The notes below the pieces were generated by a model. That model saw only the letters and a list, made by a program, of their open reading frames with translations, made no database searches and was not told where the DNA came from. Below, piece after piece: positions 1-11,090 of a DNA stretch of 64,000 bases (positions within the stretch are counted from its first letter, which is position 1; every line of letters begins with the position of its first letter). The stretch is from Nemertoderma westbladi (lineage: Eukaryota > Xenacoelomorpha > Nemertodermatida > Nemertodermatidae), in assembly GCA_032718475.1 (NCBI GenBank), contig JAUCBJ010001945.1, positions 1 through 64,000 of the forward strand. Reading direction: 5' to 3'. The translations under genes and the position numbers were made by a program.

Positions 1-1010
1 TCTGGATGTAAAGATGTAATCTTTGTTGACTTCTAGAAGGCCTTTGATTCAATCTCTCGCTCACGTATGTTCAGCATACTTTCATTATATGGGATTTCTG
101 ATGAAATTATTGCAGCAATCAGATCATTATACGATGGTTCGACAACATTTGTGTCTACTGTTGGCGGTGACAGTTATGTGGAGTCCTCCAGCGAGACATA
201 CACTTTATACCATTCTTATTCATAATTGTGGATGATTTATGTTCTACGCATTAACTGATCTAGAATTTGCTGGTGACTTAGGAGTACTCTCAGAATCACG
301 AGTCTTTGGAGTCCAACGGCTCCAAAGCTCAGTAGAACAGGCTGCTTCTAGTGTTGGACTTTTTGTTAACTCCACGAAGACCAAAATTTCGACAGTTAAC
401 TTTGAAGTTCTCGGCAGATCTCTGATCGGACGAGCATAAGCTCACAGAATTGTATGCTTGAGCATGTGGAAGACTTCTGTTACCTGGGATCATGGATCCG
501 GACGTCAAGTGAGGAATTTGAATAGTCCTTTGGATACGTTCCGTAAAAGTCGTGGGACGATGGAGCCCATTTTGGCACTTAGAAGGATAATTGAAGATCT
601 GTTACCTGGGATCATGGATCCGGAAGTCAGGTGAGGACCTTCGAATACGTAAGGGAAAGGCATGGGCAGCCTTGAATAGGCTTTCCATGATTTGGAAGTC
701 ACCGAGAATTAATCGGAAACTTAAGGTCCGATTATTTAGAGCAGCAGTAGTTCCAGTACTCCTCTATGGGAGTCCATGCTGGGCTCTAACTGCTGAGGAC
801 ACCAAATCTCTGGATGGCACATTCACAAGAATGTTCATTGTGTCAAGTACAATGTACACATATCCAACCAGACACTATATAACATTGGAGGTGTCTCATT
901 GGTTCCCCCAAGCTTGACACTAGAACAAAATCGCCTCCGCTTTGCAGGACATTGTTTTCGCCGTGAGGACCAGCATGTGTACAATCTTGTGCACATGCTG
1001 GTACGAGTGC
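1..1010 (+). pseudogene. Decayed non-LTR (LINE) retrotransposon ORF fragment
   Basis: Remnant of a LINE reverse-transcriptase ORF spread over several frames. Bases 20-200 translate to a palm-like segment containing KAFDSI and LYGISDEII, interrupted by a TAG just before KAFDSI. Bases 591-830 give CYLGSWI, KAWAALNRL, IWKS, VLLYGSPCWALT and LDGTFTRM, the usual region after the palm in this type of LINE. Bases 905-970 give LRFAGHCFRRED, a motif typical of the C-terminal end of such ORFs. Stops and frame changes show it is dead. A short stretch containing the bases for CYLGSWI is present twice (about 476-520 and 597-630), so the remnant is also internally duplicated. The RT identity is secure; I do not assign the clade. 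Confidence 0.8.
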
Positions 1011-2079
1011 CTAGATACCGCGTTCAATCCCTCTTTCCGGTTAATTTTTTTGGTGGTAAGATTGGTAGTAAGCCATTCAAGCGCTATTTTTTGAGAACGG
1101 AATTGGAACCAAACTTATTTATGGTGTATCGTACACTTGTTACACACCAAGAAGTGCAAAACGGAGAGAACATTGAATGAAATACAGTGAATAATGATAG
1201 ATGATGATATGTTTATTGTTCCACTGCAGCCAAATTACATTTCCCAATTGCTTTGTATAAACAATAAGCAAGACATTGCAAGACGTTGGTAGATACAAAA
1301 TCTACCCTACTGCATCGATAAGGAAAGCTCTCCACAGGGGTCTATTTCCGCAGATCAATATACATCGCGTTGTACTGTAGCATTCATCATTACCATGTTG
1401 AGCAATATATGGTCAAATACAATATATATATTCTCTATTATATCTTACCGCGTTTCACTCCACGTTTAGTGAAATACATAATCGTAATTATACAGTAATT
1501 AAAGTCTTCGAGTGTTACTCCAAAATTTAATGTTACAACCTTAAGGCCCGTTCATATCCAACGGAACGGTACACCGCACGGTGTACCACAGGGCCTGCGG
1601 TACACCGCTGACTATGTTCTCTACTGCTGCTCTACTTCTAGAGCAGCGGTTTTCAGTTTACGTACATTAGTACCGTTTAACACGCCGATGGATGGACTGT
1701 TATCGTAAAGTATTTTATTGCTATAATTATTTCCTTTCTAGTCCTTTTCTTGGGGAAAGTTTGGATTCAGGGTCATTTGGACTAATTGTGCAAGCAGAAT
1801 AAAAAGTTTCCCATATAAGTACAATATAGATACTGTATATATTTATATATAATTTTGTTTTGGTATTCAGAGTGTATGGTATTCAGATAGGGGGAGGGGG
1901 TACTGGATGCAATACAAATTCATCCCTCTCCAGGGGAAGTTTGACGCAAATAATAGCTGATTACTCTCAAAAATAAAACTGTAACATGATCTATTGTGTT
2001 TAGTTTATTGTTTTGGTTACAATAACGTGCCACTGTAACCTGCTTCCGCACAGTAATTATTAACATTTGCAGTGAAGTT
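1011..2079. other. Intergenic, with a short hairpin and a MITE-like copy
   Basis: No gene seen. A perfect 9-bp stem with a 2-nt loop lies at 1568-1587 (GGTACACCG / CGGTGTACC), with a related GCGGTACACCGC just after it. Bases 1909-2050 are an antisense copy of the dispersed element described at 13000-13200. Confidence 0.5.
1909..2050 (-). mobile_element. MITE-like dispersed repeat copy (AACCAAAACAATAAAC family)
   Basis: On the minus strand this reads GCAGGTTACAGTGGCACGTT, then a segment matching ACCAAAACAATAAAC, then a stretch ending in the complement of TCTCCAGGGGAAGTTTGACG. The same order of blocks occurs on the plus strand at 13010-13190 and 15866-16080. No protein is encoded and I could not fix the termini. 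Confidence 0.6.
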
Positions 2080-2446
2080 CTACTCTACATTATACAGTAC
2101 TGTAGTTGTAGTGTTAGGGTTATACTGAACATTATTATACATTACTGTAGTGTCGTAGTGTTAGGGTTATACTGAACATTATTATACATTACTGTAGTTG
2201 TAGTGTTAGGGTTATACTGAACATTATTATACATTACTGTAGTGTCGTAGTGTTAGGGTTATACTGAACATTATTATACATTACTGTAGTGTCGTAGTGT
2301 TAGGGTTATACTGAACATTATTATACATTACTGTAGTGTCGTAGTGTTAGGGTTATACTGAACATTATTATACATTACTGTAGTGTCGTAGTGTTAGGGT
2401 TATACTGAACATTATTATACATTACTGTAGTGTCGTAGTGTTAGGG
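2080..2446. repeat. Tandem array, 47-bp unit, about 7 copies
   Basis: Units of 45-47 bp, each containing ACATTACTGTAGTG and GTGTTAGGGTTATACTGA, run head to tail and end about 100 bp upstream of the first aldolase start. Internal units are nearly identical. One early unit carries a 2-bp shorter variant, which reappears two units later. Confidence 0.95.
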
Positions 2447-2544
2447 AGTTTTAGTGTTAATTAGGTAGGTCTACAATAGTTATAGTAAATATATTATATA
2501 TGTGAAATACATAAACCAGATTGATAAATAACACACATAGCATC

Positions 2545-3621
2545 ATGAGCACTTTAAGTGAAGAAACACGTTCTTTCTTGCATTCGACAGCTAAGGATAT
2601 CGCAAACCCGGGTAAAGGAATTCTTGCTGCCGATGAATCACCAGGGACAATGGGGAAGAGGCTGGACCCCATCGGGGCATCAAACGATGCACCAACTCGA
2701 AGATTCTACAGACAACTCCTCTTCAAGGCGCCTAATTTGGACAAGTTTATCTCTGGGGTCATCTTGCATGATGAAACTTTCTACCAGAGCACGGATGACG
2801 GGGTCTCTTTTGTAAAACTACTCAAAGATATGGGAATCAAGATAGGCATCAAAGTGGACAAGGGATTAGTGGACATCCCAGGGGCAGAGGGAGAACAGAC
2901 GACAAAAGGTCTGGACGATTTGCGCGCTGGTTGCAAGATCTATAAAGCTGGAGGAGCTGATTTTGCCAAGTGGCGATGCGTTCTTAAGATTTCCGATAGT
3001 TTTCCTAGTGATTTGGCTATCGATAGAGTTACTGACGCGCTGGCTGAGTATGCGAGGATCTGTCAAGAGGAAGGGATAGTCCCCATTGTGGAGCCGGAGA
3101 TCCTATCGGATGGTTCTCACGATTTGGAAAAATGCACCGAGATCACTAAGAAAGTCATCAAGTGTCAATACAAGAAGCTGAATGACCGAGGTGTCTACTT
3201 GGAAGGCACACTGCTGAAGCCCAACATGGTCACTGCTGGCTACGATTGTCCAAACAATTATTCGGTTAAAGAGGTTGCTAAGGCAACTGTAGAGGCTCTG
3301 AAGTATTCTGTACCGGCTGCTGTCCCCGGGATCACCTTTCTGTCGGGTGGACAGTCGGAAGTGAAGAGTTCGGCTCATTTGAACGCGATGAACCGTCTGG
3401 GTCACCTGCCATGGTGTCTCAGTTTCAGTTATGGTCGAGCTCTTCAGGCGAGCGCGTTGAAAGCGTGGGGTGGAAGACCGGAAAACGTTAAGGCCGCCCA
3501 GAATGAGCTGATTAAACGCGCGAAAATGAACTCGAACGCGACTCTCGGGAAATATCGCTCTAGAGACGAGACCAACAAGGATGCTGGTGTCTCCCAGTTT
3601 GTTGCAAACTATAGCTATTAA
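2545..3621 (+). CDS. Class I fructose-bisphosphate aldolase, paralogue 1 (single exon)
   Basis: Glycolytic and gluconeogenic enzyme of the cytosol that cleaves fructose 1,6-bisphosphate to dihydroxyacetone phosphate and glyceraldehyde 3-phosphate through a Schiff base. The 358-residue product has the full family length. Visible landmarks: AADES at 28-32, GIKVDKGL around 101-108 (Lys103), DFAKWRC with Lys142, PIVEPEIL with Glu183, LLKPNMV with the Schiff-base Lys225, FLSGGQSE, and a C-terminal NYSY whose final tyrosine is the expected catalytic-tail residue. The ATG at 2545 is chosen because it begins MSTLSEETRSF like family members. An open frame extends 24 bases upstream but has no earlier ATG. 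There are no introns, although vertebrate aldolases have several. Pro33 replaces the usual threonine of ADESTG. Paralogue 2 lies 5.2 kb downstream on the same strand. Confidence 0.97.
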   Translation: MSTLSEETRSFLHSTAKDIANPGKGILAADESPGTMGKRLDPIGASNDAPTRRFYRQLLFKAPNLDKFISGVILHDETFYQSTDDGVSFVKLLKDMGIKIGIKVDKGLVDIPGAEGEQTTKGLDDLRAGCKIYKAGGADFAKWRCVLKISDSFPSDLAIDRVTDALAEYARICQEEGIVPIVEPEILSDGSHDLEKCTEITKKVIKCQYKKLNDRGVYLEGTLLKPNMVTAGYDCPNNYSVKEVAKATVEALKYSVPAAVPGITFLSGGQSEVKSSAHLNAMNRLGHLPWCLSFSYGRALQASALKAWGGRPENVKAAQNELIKRAKMNSNATLGKYRSRDETNKDAGVSQFVANYSY

Positions 3622-3724
3622 TACTCCATCTGTAACGTCTTTAATCTATTTACTATTTAAAGAAATATTAATTTGTTAATTTATTAATAAGACTATTTAT
3701 TTAAATTTATTCTATATAATATCT

Positions 3725-3749
3725 AATAAACTGTATAATATATAATAAA
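3725..3749 (+). terminator. Candidate polyadenylation signals of aldolase 1
   Basis: Two AATAAA hexamers (3725-3730 and 3744-3749) lie about 105-125 nt after the stop codon in AT-rich DNA, a normal position for animal mRNA 3' end formation. Confidence 0.6.
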
Positions 3750-4465
3750 ATTCTGATATCCCATTGCTCGTCCGTCACACCACAGAACACCACATTAGTT
3801 AGAAACTCTAAAAATGTATCCTGATTTACTTTTAACTCAAATAATTAACGAGATTATGTTCAACTTCGATGAAAACTATGCATTTCTGACGAGCCTTACT
3901 AATATAACAAATAAATAGAGCACTAATCAATCACAATAAATATCTTTTATATATAATAATAAACATTCAGAGTTATAAATTCAATTAGTAAATGAAACCC
4001 ATACAAATTAGACAGGACTACATTAAACAGTAGACCTACACTTTACAACGACGCAGTATGCTATCCATGGATGGATTAACCTATAATACTGTATCATAGT
4101 TTATGTTATTACTCAACGCGAAACTTAAAATATTATAGAGCAGGCTATTATTATTATGGTGATTGATTTCGGTGTGGGTTATTGTATGAAACTATACATT
4201 TAATAATACTTATTTATCGTTGATGTAAAATATTAAATATATTTTATTTTATTACCCAGATCTTAGCTCGCTCTCAATACGTTATCATAAATGAGGACCA
4301 AAGGATTAATATCATTTCAATAACATATATACGCTCGGTGGGCTTCCACTAGAGGCTTCCTTGAGTTTTGAAATGCAGCGTGGTTAAGTTACTGAAGACC
4401 GTCACTATTGGCACATTGGCTGCATCACTCGCACCATTAACATAATCTATGGGTAGGTATTCCAG
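3750..4465. other. AT-rich intergenic DNA
   Basis: No gene, RNA gene or repeat recognised between the 3' end of aldolase 1 and the 39-bp array. Confidence 0.5.
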
Positions 4466-6466
4466 TAATGGGAAAGATAGTTGGTTGGGGTCTATCTCCT
4501 TAAGGTATAAGGTAAGGAGTTGGTTGGGGTCTATCTCCTTAAGGTATAAGGTAAGGAGTTGGTTGGGGTCTATCTCCTTAAGGTATAAGGTTAGGAGTTG
4601 GTTGGGGTCTATCTCCTTGAGGTATAAGGTAAAGAGTTGGTTGGGGTCTATCTCCTTAAGGTATAAGGTAAGGAGTTGGTTGGGGTCTATCTCCTTAAGG
4701 TATAAGGTAAGGAGTTGGTTGGAGTCTATCTCCTTGAGGTATAAGGTAAGGAGTTGGTTGGGGTCTATCTCGTTAAGGTATAAGGTAAGGAGTTGGTTGG
4801 GGTCTATCTCCTTGAGGTATAAGGTAAGGAGTTGGTTGGGGTCTATCTCCTTAAGGTATAAGGTAAGGAGTTGGTTGGGGTCTATCTCCTTGAGGTATAA
4901 GGTAAGGAGTTGGTTGGGGTCTATCTCCTTAAGGTATAAGGTAAGGAGTTGGTTGGGGTCTATCTCGTTAAGGTATAAGGTAAGGAGTTGGTTGGGGTCT
5001 ATCTCCTTGAGGTATAAGGTAAGGAGTTGGTTGGGGTCTATCTCCTTAAGGTATAAGGTAAGGAGTTGGTTGGGGTCTATCTCCTTAAGGTATAAGGTAA
5101 GGAGTTGGTTGGAGTCTATCTCCTTGAGGTATATAAGGTAAGGAGTTGGTTGAGGTCTATCTCCTTGAGGTATAAGGTAAGGAGTTGGTTGGGGTCTATC
5201 TCCTTAAGGTATAAGGTAAGGAGTTGGTTGGGGTCTATCTCCTTGAGGTATATAAGGTAAGGAGTTGGTTGGGGTCTATCTCCTTAAGGTATAAGGTTAG
5301 GAGTTGGTTGGGGTCTATCTCCTTAAGGTATAAGGTAAGGAGTTGGTTGGGGTCTATCTCCTTAAGGTATAAAGTAAGGAGTTGGTTGGGGTCTATCTCC
5401 TTAAGGTATAAGGTAAGGAGTTGGTTGGGGTCTATCTCGTTAAGGTATAAGGTAAGGAGTTGGTTGGGGTCTATCTCCTTAAGGTATAAGGTAAGGAGTT
5501 GGTTGGGGTCTATCTCCTTAAGGTATAAGGTAAGGAGTTGGTTGGAGTCTATCTCCTTAAGGTATAAGGTAAGGAGTTGGTTGGGGTCTATCTCCTTAAG
5601 GTATAAGGTAAGGAGTTGGTTGGGGTCTATCTCCTTAAGGTATAAGGTAAGGAGTTGGTTGGGGTCTATCTCGTTAAGGTATAAGGTAAGGAGTTGGTTG
5701 GGGTCTATCTCCTTAAGGTATAAGGTAAGGAGTTGGTTGGGGTCTATCTCCTTAAGGTATAAGGTGAGGAGTTGGTTGGGGTCTATCTCCTTAAGGTATA
5801 AGGTAAGGAGATGGTTGGGGTCTATCTCCTTAAGGTATAAGGTAAGGAGTTGGTTGGGGTCTATCTCCTTGAGGTATAAGGTAAGGAGTTGGTTGGGGTC
5901 TATCTCCTTGAGGTATAAGGTAAGGAGTTGGTTGGGGTCTATCTCCTTAAGGTATAAGGTAAGGTGTTGGTTGGGGTCTATCTCCTTAAGGTATAAGGTA
6001 AGGAGTTGGTTGGGGTCTATCTCCTTAAGTTATAAGGTAAGGAGTTGGTTGGGGTCTATCTCCTTAAGGTATAAGGTAAGGAGTTGGTTGGGGTCTATCT
6101 CGTTAAGGTATAAGGTAAGGAGTTGGTTGGGGTCTATCTCCTTAAGGTATAAGGTAAGGAGTTGGTTGGGGTCTATCTCCTTAAGGTATAAGGTAAGGAG
6201 TTGGTTGGGGTCTATCTCCTTAAGGTATAAGGTAAGGAGTTGGTTGGGGTCTATCTCCTTAAGGTATAAGGTAAGGAGATGGTTGGGGTCTATCTCCTTA
6301 AGGTATATAAGGTAAGGAGTTGGTTGGGGTCTATCTCCTTAAGGTATAAGGTAAGGAGTTGGTTGGGGTCTATCTCCTTAAGGTATAAGGTAAGGAGTTG
6401 GTTGGGGTCTATCTCCTTAAGGTATAAGGTAAGGAGTTGGTTGGGGTCTATCTCCTTAAGGTTATA
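4466..6466. repeat. Tandem array, 39-bp unit, about 51 copies
   Basis: Head-to-tail 39-bp units, each built from GGTATAAGGTAAGGAGTT and GGTTGGGGTCTATCTCCTT. Units differ by a few recurrent single-base variants (CTTGAGG, CGTTAAGG, GGAGTC). Three units carry a 2-bp TA insertion that shifts frame (about 5130, 5250 and 6305). Because 39 is a multiple of three the array gives long open frames of a repeated 13-residue peptide, but the peptide has no recognised family and this is best read as satellite DNA. Each unit also contains AAGGTAAGG, which resembles a splice donor, and TCTCCTTAAGGT, which resembles an acceptor. Confidence 0.95.
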
Positions 6467-6797
6467 AGATAAGGACCAGGGTTACCGGGTGTATCGGTGC
6501 TGCATTAATCTACGCATATCGCAATTCAAACAATTTACAGAGCGGATTTAAACTTTTTAAATTTCCCTCTTTTAGAAACAGTGAGCTGGTGGTGGGTATA
6601 GGGTATATTATGAAAATTAGGTCGTTTTTTGTAGGTAAACCTATAAACTTATCAGTTCTTCTTTATAAATAAATAAACCATTGCCATGCCATATTCAGTA
6701 TCTGTGACCTATTACAATGGAAAAGTTCGAGTTTACATGGCAAAATAATACCTAGGGAGTTAGAACCCAACAAACTATCTCCCATTACTGGAATACG
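6467..6797. other. Intergenic spacer
   Basis: No feature recognised. The sequence is AT-rich and lies between the 39-bp and 17-bp arrays. Confidence 0.5.
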
Positions 6798-7006
6798 GTT
6801 GGGTGCAACCTTAGCCCGCGTCCAACCTTCGCCCGCGTACAACCTTCGCCCGTGTACAACCTTCGCCCGCGTACAACCTTCGCCCGCGTCCAACCTTCGC
6901 CCGCGTACAACCTTCGCCCGCCTACAACCTTCGCCCGCGTCCAATCTTCGCCCGCGTACAACCTTCGCCCGCGTCCAATCTTCGCCCGCGGGCAACCTTC
7001 GCCCAA
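6798..7006. repeat. Tandem array, 17-bp GC-rich unit, about 12 copies
   Basis: Units of the form AACCTTCGCCCGCGTAC run head to tail, with TAC/TCC and CGTG variants. Seventeen is not a multiple of three, so all frames stay open only by composition. Open frames here are artefacts. Confidence 0.92.
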
Positions 7007-7035
7007 TAAGATTTGTGTTAGCAACCATTTTAGTT

Positions 7036-7165
7036 ACCAATTGAGGGAAAGGAGCAGGTTACAGAGACGATTTTTTCTAACCAAAACAATAAACGATGTT
7101 GTTACCAATTGACGGAAAGGGGCAGGTTACAGAGACGGTTTTTTCTAACCAAAACAATATTTGTT
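7036..7165 (+). mobile_element. Two tandem partial copies of the AACCAAAACAATAAAC dispersed element
   Basis: The block CCAATTGAGGGAAAGGAGCA, then GGTTACAGAGACG, TTTTTTCTAACC and AAAACAATAAACGATG, occurs at 7036-7100. It is repeated with small changes at 7104-7160. Confidence 0.7.
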
Positions 7166-7308
7166 TAGTGGGCGAAGGTTGCTCACGGGCGAAGTTTGCC
7201 AGCGGGTGAAGGTTTCAGGCGGGCGATAGTTGCTCATTTTGAGGGCGAAGATTGCTCCGGGCGAAGATTGGACGCGGGCGAAGCTTTCTCGCGGGCGAAG
7301 TTTGCTGC
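7166..7308. repeat. Degenerate opposite-strand relative of the 17-bp array
   Basis: Repeated GGGCGAAGGTTGC-like and GGGCGAAGTTTGC-like words are the reverse complement of the GCCCGC / CTTCGCCC words at 6798-7006, but with irregular spacing. The two arrays are inverted relative to each other around the dispersed element at 7036-7165. Confidence 0.7.
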
Positions 7309-8854
7309 GTACCTACCCATAAATTCTGCTAAATACCTCCCTTAAGACGGCCTGTCGGAAAATTAATAATTAACAGACTGTGTGTTGTGAAACACAGTCG
7401 TCCATTTCTGCAATGGGTTGAAAAGACAATTCGATTTAACAATTTACTACAAAAATTGACCTGGACCCCCCTGACTACTTGGAGCTAGTTATTCTTTTTA
7501 TCCCATGTAATACGCCCATGTGAAACAGATGCTATAACAGCTGAAAGTCTGCTATATTTCACATGGGGGCGACAATGTAATAAATTACGGTGGCTGATCT
7601 TTGCCAATTAATTAATTTTTTTTTCAGAAGTTCTCCATAAATTATGGTCAACTATAAATCTAATTTAGTTGCAGTCATAAAGAGTTGAACATTCAATTGC
7701 ATGTATTACCATCATTACCCTCAGTCAAGCAGTTGCCTATGATTTAATTAACAAGTTAAGAGTAATTCATTTTACAAGCAATAATGTTGGCCAATCATAT
7801 TCAAGCTTACTCCACTACTCCAGATAACCAATATCGTATTTATCATCATGGTGGAGATTACCTCTGACCTCCAATCATTTATTGGTGAATTGTGATTATT
7901 CAGTATTGACTGGACTGCCCAATACAGTGCTCTATGCCGCGGTAGCTAATGCCCATCTGTACGTCATTAGTTTTATACCATATTAGCCGGACGCCTACCG
8001 ATATTTCATAAGGTTGAGTTGAGTAGTTTGTGGAGTTGGAACCTTTGTGGAGGCGAACTGTTGCAAATTCGATAATGTTCATATTCTGACAAATAATTAT
8101 TTATACAAAATCCTTTTAGTTTTACTTAATGTTAATTTTGCTTGTCTCGTGTCACTCATACTCATACATCCTTAATACGTCAAGTGCATTCCAGACTCAA
8201 CAACTCAACTCCAGTAACTTCAAACTTAGAACGACATAGGCCTAAACTTACTCTATTTCGCGTTAACTCGCGTTTTTGTAAAGCTGTGCTAATTCTACCG
8301 TCCGCCTATTACCGGCCTTCGTTAGTTTTATCCAAATAAGTAGGCCTAGTCCTATATTTACCCCTCCTAGTTCGATACGGCGTATTACTGTATTAGGCCT
8401 ATTACCGGGGCCTGGCCTCGACAAGCTCTTTTCCCCCATTATTAGTACTTGTTTCCCAATCAAATATAGCTAAGCAGCTAAGTCAAGAGCTTAAAAGTAC
8501 ATTGTACTTTAACCTATACACACTGCAAACGGGAAGTGCAATTATTACACTGGACTGGACTATACAATACTTGTGTTCTTTCATATACTAAATCAATGAC
8601 ACTGAGTGACAGTTCTTAGTCTTGACTGTCATATTCTCTCATATTGATCAAGATATATAATCAAGAAGTTCAGACCTTTATTTTCTGCCTTTAATTAACT
8701 AGGTAGTTTTTTTGTAAACAGCTACACCACAGAGAACAGTGCACATAACACGCTGTATATTTCATTACAGCGTTTATGTTAGGTATTAATTCAGGATATT
8801 AATTTCCAGTAATTTTCTTCTAACATCATTCAAGTAAAAAACACAAAGGACACA
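7309..8854. other. Intergenic DNA upstream of aldolase 2, with a short inverted repeat
   Basis: No gene seen. CCCATGTGAAA at 7515-7525 and its reverse complement at 7557-7567 flank a 31-bp centre. The same 5' word starts the MITE at 15616-15815, so this may be a deletion derivative. A small hairpin, GACTGTGT with ACACAGTC, lies near 7376-7399. The rest, including the aldolase 2 promoter region, shows nothing I can name. Confidence 0.45.
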
Positions 8855-9934
8855 ATGAGTCAGTTAAGCGACAGTAATCGTGCGTTTCTTGAGTCCACGG
8901 CTAAGGCGATCGTGACCCCTGGTAAAGGAATTCTGGCGGCGGACGAGTCGACAGGAACAATGGGGAAGCGACTTGCGCCCACCGGCGCGGAGAACAACGA
9001 AGAGAACCGACGATTCTACCGACAACTACTTTTCACGACGCCCAATATGGAGAAGTTTATATCTGGGGTGATTCTCTTCGATGAGACCTTCTACCAGAGC
9101 ACCGATGATGGAGTTCGATTCATTCAGCTGCTGAAAAACAAGGGAGTTAAAATCGGCATAAAGGTGGATAAGGGATTAATCGATATCCCAGGAACGGACG
9201 GAGAACAGACGACTAAAGGACTGGACGATCTGGCTGTCCGATGCGCCAAGTACAAAGCGGAGGGAGCCGACTTCGCAAAGTGGCGATGCATCCTAAAGAT
9301 ATCGGATAAGTTGCCTAGCGACACGGCTATCGAGTCTATAACGGACGTGCTGGCGGAGTACGCGTCGATCTGCCAGGCGGAAGGTCTCGTCCCGATCGTC
9401 GAACCCGAGATCATGACGGACGGGGATCACGACCTCGCCAAGTGCGCCGACGTGACGCGGCGAGTTCTCTGTAAGCAGTACGCGCAGCTCGCCGCTCGGG
9501 GGGTCCTTCTCGAGGGTTCGTTGCTAAAACCCAACATGGTAACCCCGGGGAACGCGTGCGCCGATAAGTTCAGCGCCGACGCTGTTGCCAAGGAGACGGT
9601 GGACGCGTTGCTCGCCTCGGTTCCGGCCGCCGTTCCCGGAATCTGTTTCCTTTCCGGCGGCCAATCGGAAACCGACAGTTCGGTTCATCTGAACGCGATG
9701 AATTCCTCCGGGGTTCAGTTGCCGTGGCGACTGAGTTTCAGTTACGGACGAGCGTTGCAGGCGAGCGCGTTGCGTGCGTGGGCGGGCGTCGCAGCGAACA
9801 AGCAGCTGGCGCAGGACGAGTTCGTGAAGCGGGCCAAGATGAACGGGGACGCGACCCGAGGTAAGTACGACTCCAAGGAGGAGACCAACCCCGCCGCCCA
9901 GGTCTCCCAATTCGTGGTGAACTACACCTACTGA
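8855..9934 (+). CDS. Class I fructose-bisphosphate aldolase, paralogue 2 (single exon)
   Basis: Second full-length glycolytic aldolase, 359 residues. It aligns along its whole length with paralogue 1, with one extra residue near the NSSGVQLPW segment. Visible landmarks: AADESTGT at 28-35, GIKVDKGL with Lys103, DFAKWRC with Lys142, PIVEPEIM with Glu183, LLKPNMV with Schiff-base Lys225, FLSGGQSE and a C-terminal NYTY. The ATG at 8855 gives MSQLSDSNRAF, matching paralogue 1. It keeps the normal threonine in ADESTG. The coding sequence is clearly more GC-rich than paralogue 1 and than its flanks, especially in the 3' half, which suggests different codon selection or different age. It has no introns. 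Tandem duplication is the likely origin, but many amino acid differences show it is not recent. Confidence 0.97.
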   Translation: MSQLSDSNRAFLESTAKAIVTPGKGILAADESTGTMGKRLAPTGAENNEENRRFYRQLLFTTPNMEKFISGVILFDETFYQSTDDGVRFIQLLKNKGVKIGIKVDKGLIDIPGTDGEQTTKGLDDLAVRCAKYKAEGADFAKWRCILKISDKLPSDTAIESITDVLAEYASICQAEGLVPIVEPEIMTDGDHDLAKCADVTRRVLCKQYAQLAARGVLLEGSLLKPNMVTPGNACADKFSADAVAKETVDALLASVPAAVPGICFLSGGQSETDSSVHLNAMNSSGVQLPWRLSFSYGRALQASALRAWAGVAANKQLAQDEFVKRAKMNGDATRGKYDSKEETNPAAQVSQFVVNYTY

Positions 9935-10175
9935 GTAACTAACGGGTCAACTGAGTAACTTACTGCCACAGAATTGTTAGTTATACTCTAGTAATTAATC
10001 CGACGCAGTAATTGTGCTTTGTATGTGCAACAGGGACCAACTTTCCGAGCTGGGCAGTGTAATGGAACTCGTTTTTAGAGCTCTGCTGTTATGGCTGATC
10101 TTATGTGACCGAAATTATAAATATCTTCCTTCTTTTTTTAATGAGCTGCGAATCAGCATAAAATTAATAATACTG

Positions 10176-10181
10176 AATAAA
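10176..10181 (+). terminator. Candidate polyadenylation signal of aldolase 2
   Basis: First AATAAA after the stop, about 240 nt downstream, in AT-rich DNA. Confidence 0.45.
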
Positions 10182-11065
10182 CACATAATTTTTCACTCTT
10201 CGCTACGATTAGAACAATCACGATAACTGTAGTGAAAATTTTACACGAAATTAAAATTTTCTATTTTTTATTTATTATATAAATGAGCCTTTGGCATCTA
10301 ATCAAACCACCGATATGTGTGAAGTAATTAAATGTATCTTATAAACATATCAGATACGGCGGTAAATACATATCACCATTTAATAATATTTATCGTGTAT
10401 TAAATAAAATTGTAAAATCGTTTCAAATAGGACGTCAATTTATTTAGGAATATATATGAATTTGTAGCTCTAGGATTTAATGATTTTGTTTTAACTAATT
10501 GGAGGTGTATAGCCTGAAATTAATGTCCAATGTAACAAACAGTACTTAATGTGCTAATGGTGGAGGTTTATCAACTTTGGTGGTGGGTGGGTTGGGTTAT
10601 GAGACTATGTAACACTCTTTGCTCTGTTTAATTATACTCCCTTATATTATGTTAACTTTATTTTAACTTGAACAGCTCTAATAGTCCCGAGTCAAAACAG
10701 TAAGAACTTTAGTCACCCAGAGTTTGAAATTGTAACTTGAGAACTTAACAAAAACATGCAGCGGTTATCAAATATATTTTCTTACATTAACTCGTTTTAA
10801 TTAACCACCAACTTCTTAGTCGGTAAAAGTTCCCATTCTCTAATCGGTTTAATGAATAACTCGTTAAGAAGCTGCTACTCACTGAAGTGAGTTAAGTCGC
10901 GCATCTACTTACTAAGTTGCAAGAGTGTAAATTTGTTTTGTATCTGTAGAACTTGGATTCGAATACATTACGTTGTTATGTTCAATACATCTAAGATTTC
11001 AACTTTATTTTAATTTTTAATTATATTGGGTCGCAGCTTGTCTGTCGAAATGACATTGCAGAGAG

Positions 11066-11090
11066 GGGGGGGGGGGGGGGGGGGGGGGGG
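11066..11090 (+). repeat. Poly-G homopolymer tract
   Basis: Uninterrupted run of more than twenty G. Its exact length may be an assembly estimate, because such runs are hard to sequence. Confidence 0.9.

Noticed and set aside
2080-2446. Telomeric repeat, because each unit contains TTAGGG
   Set aside because: TTAGGG occurs only once per 47-bp unit, not in tandem.
4449-6467. Long open frames (up to 363 codons) of a repeated KVRSWLGSISLRY-type peptide
   Set aside because: The frame is open only because the unit is 39 bp. It is interrupted wherever a 2-bp insertion occurs, and the peptide has no recognised family or start context. Treated as satellite DNA.
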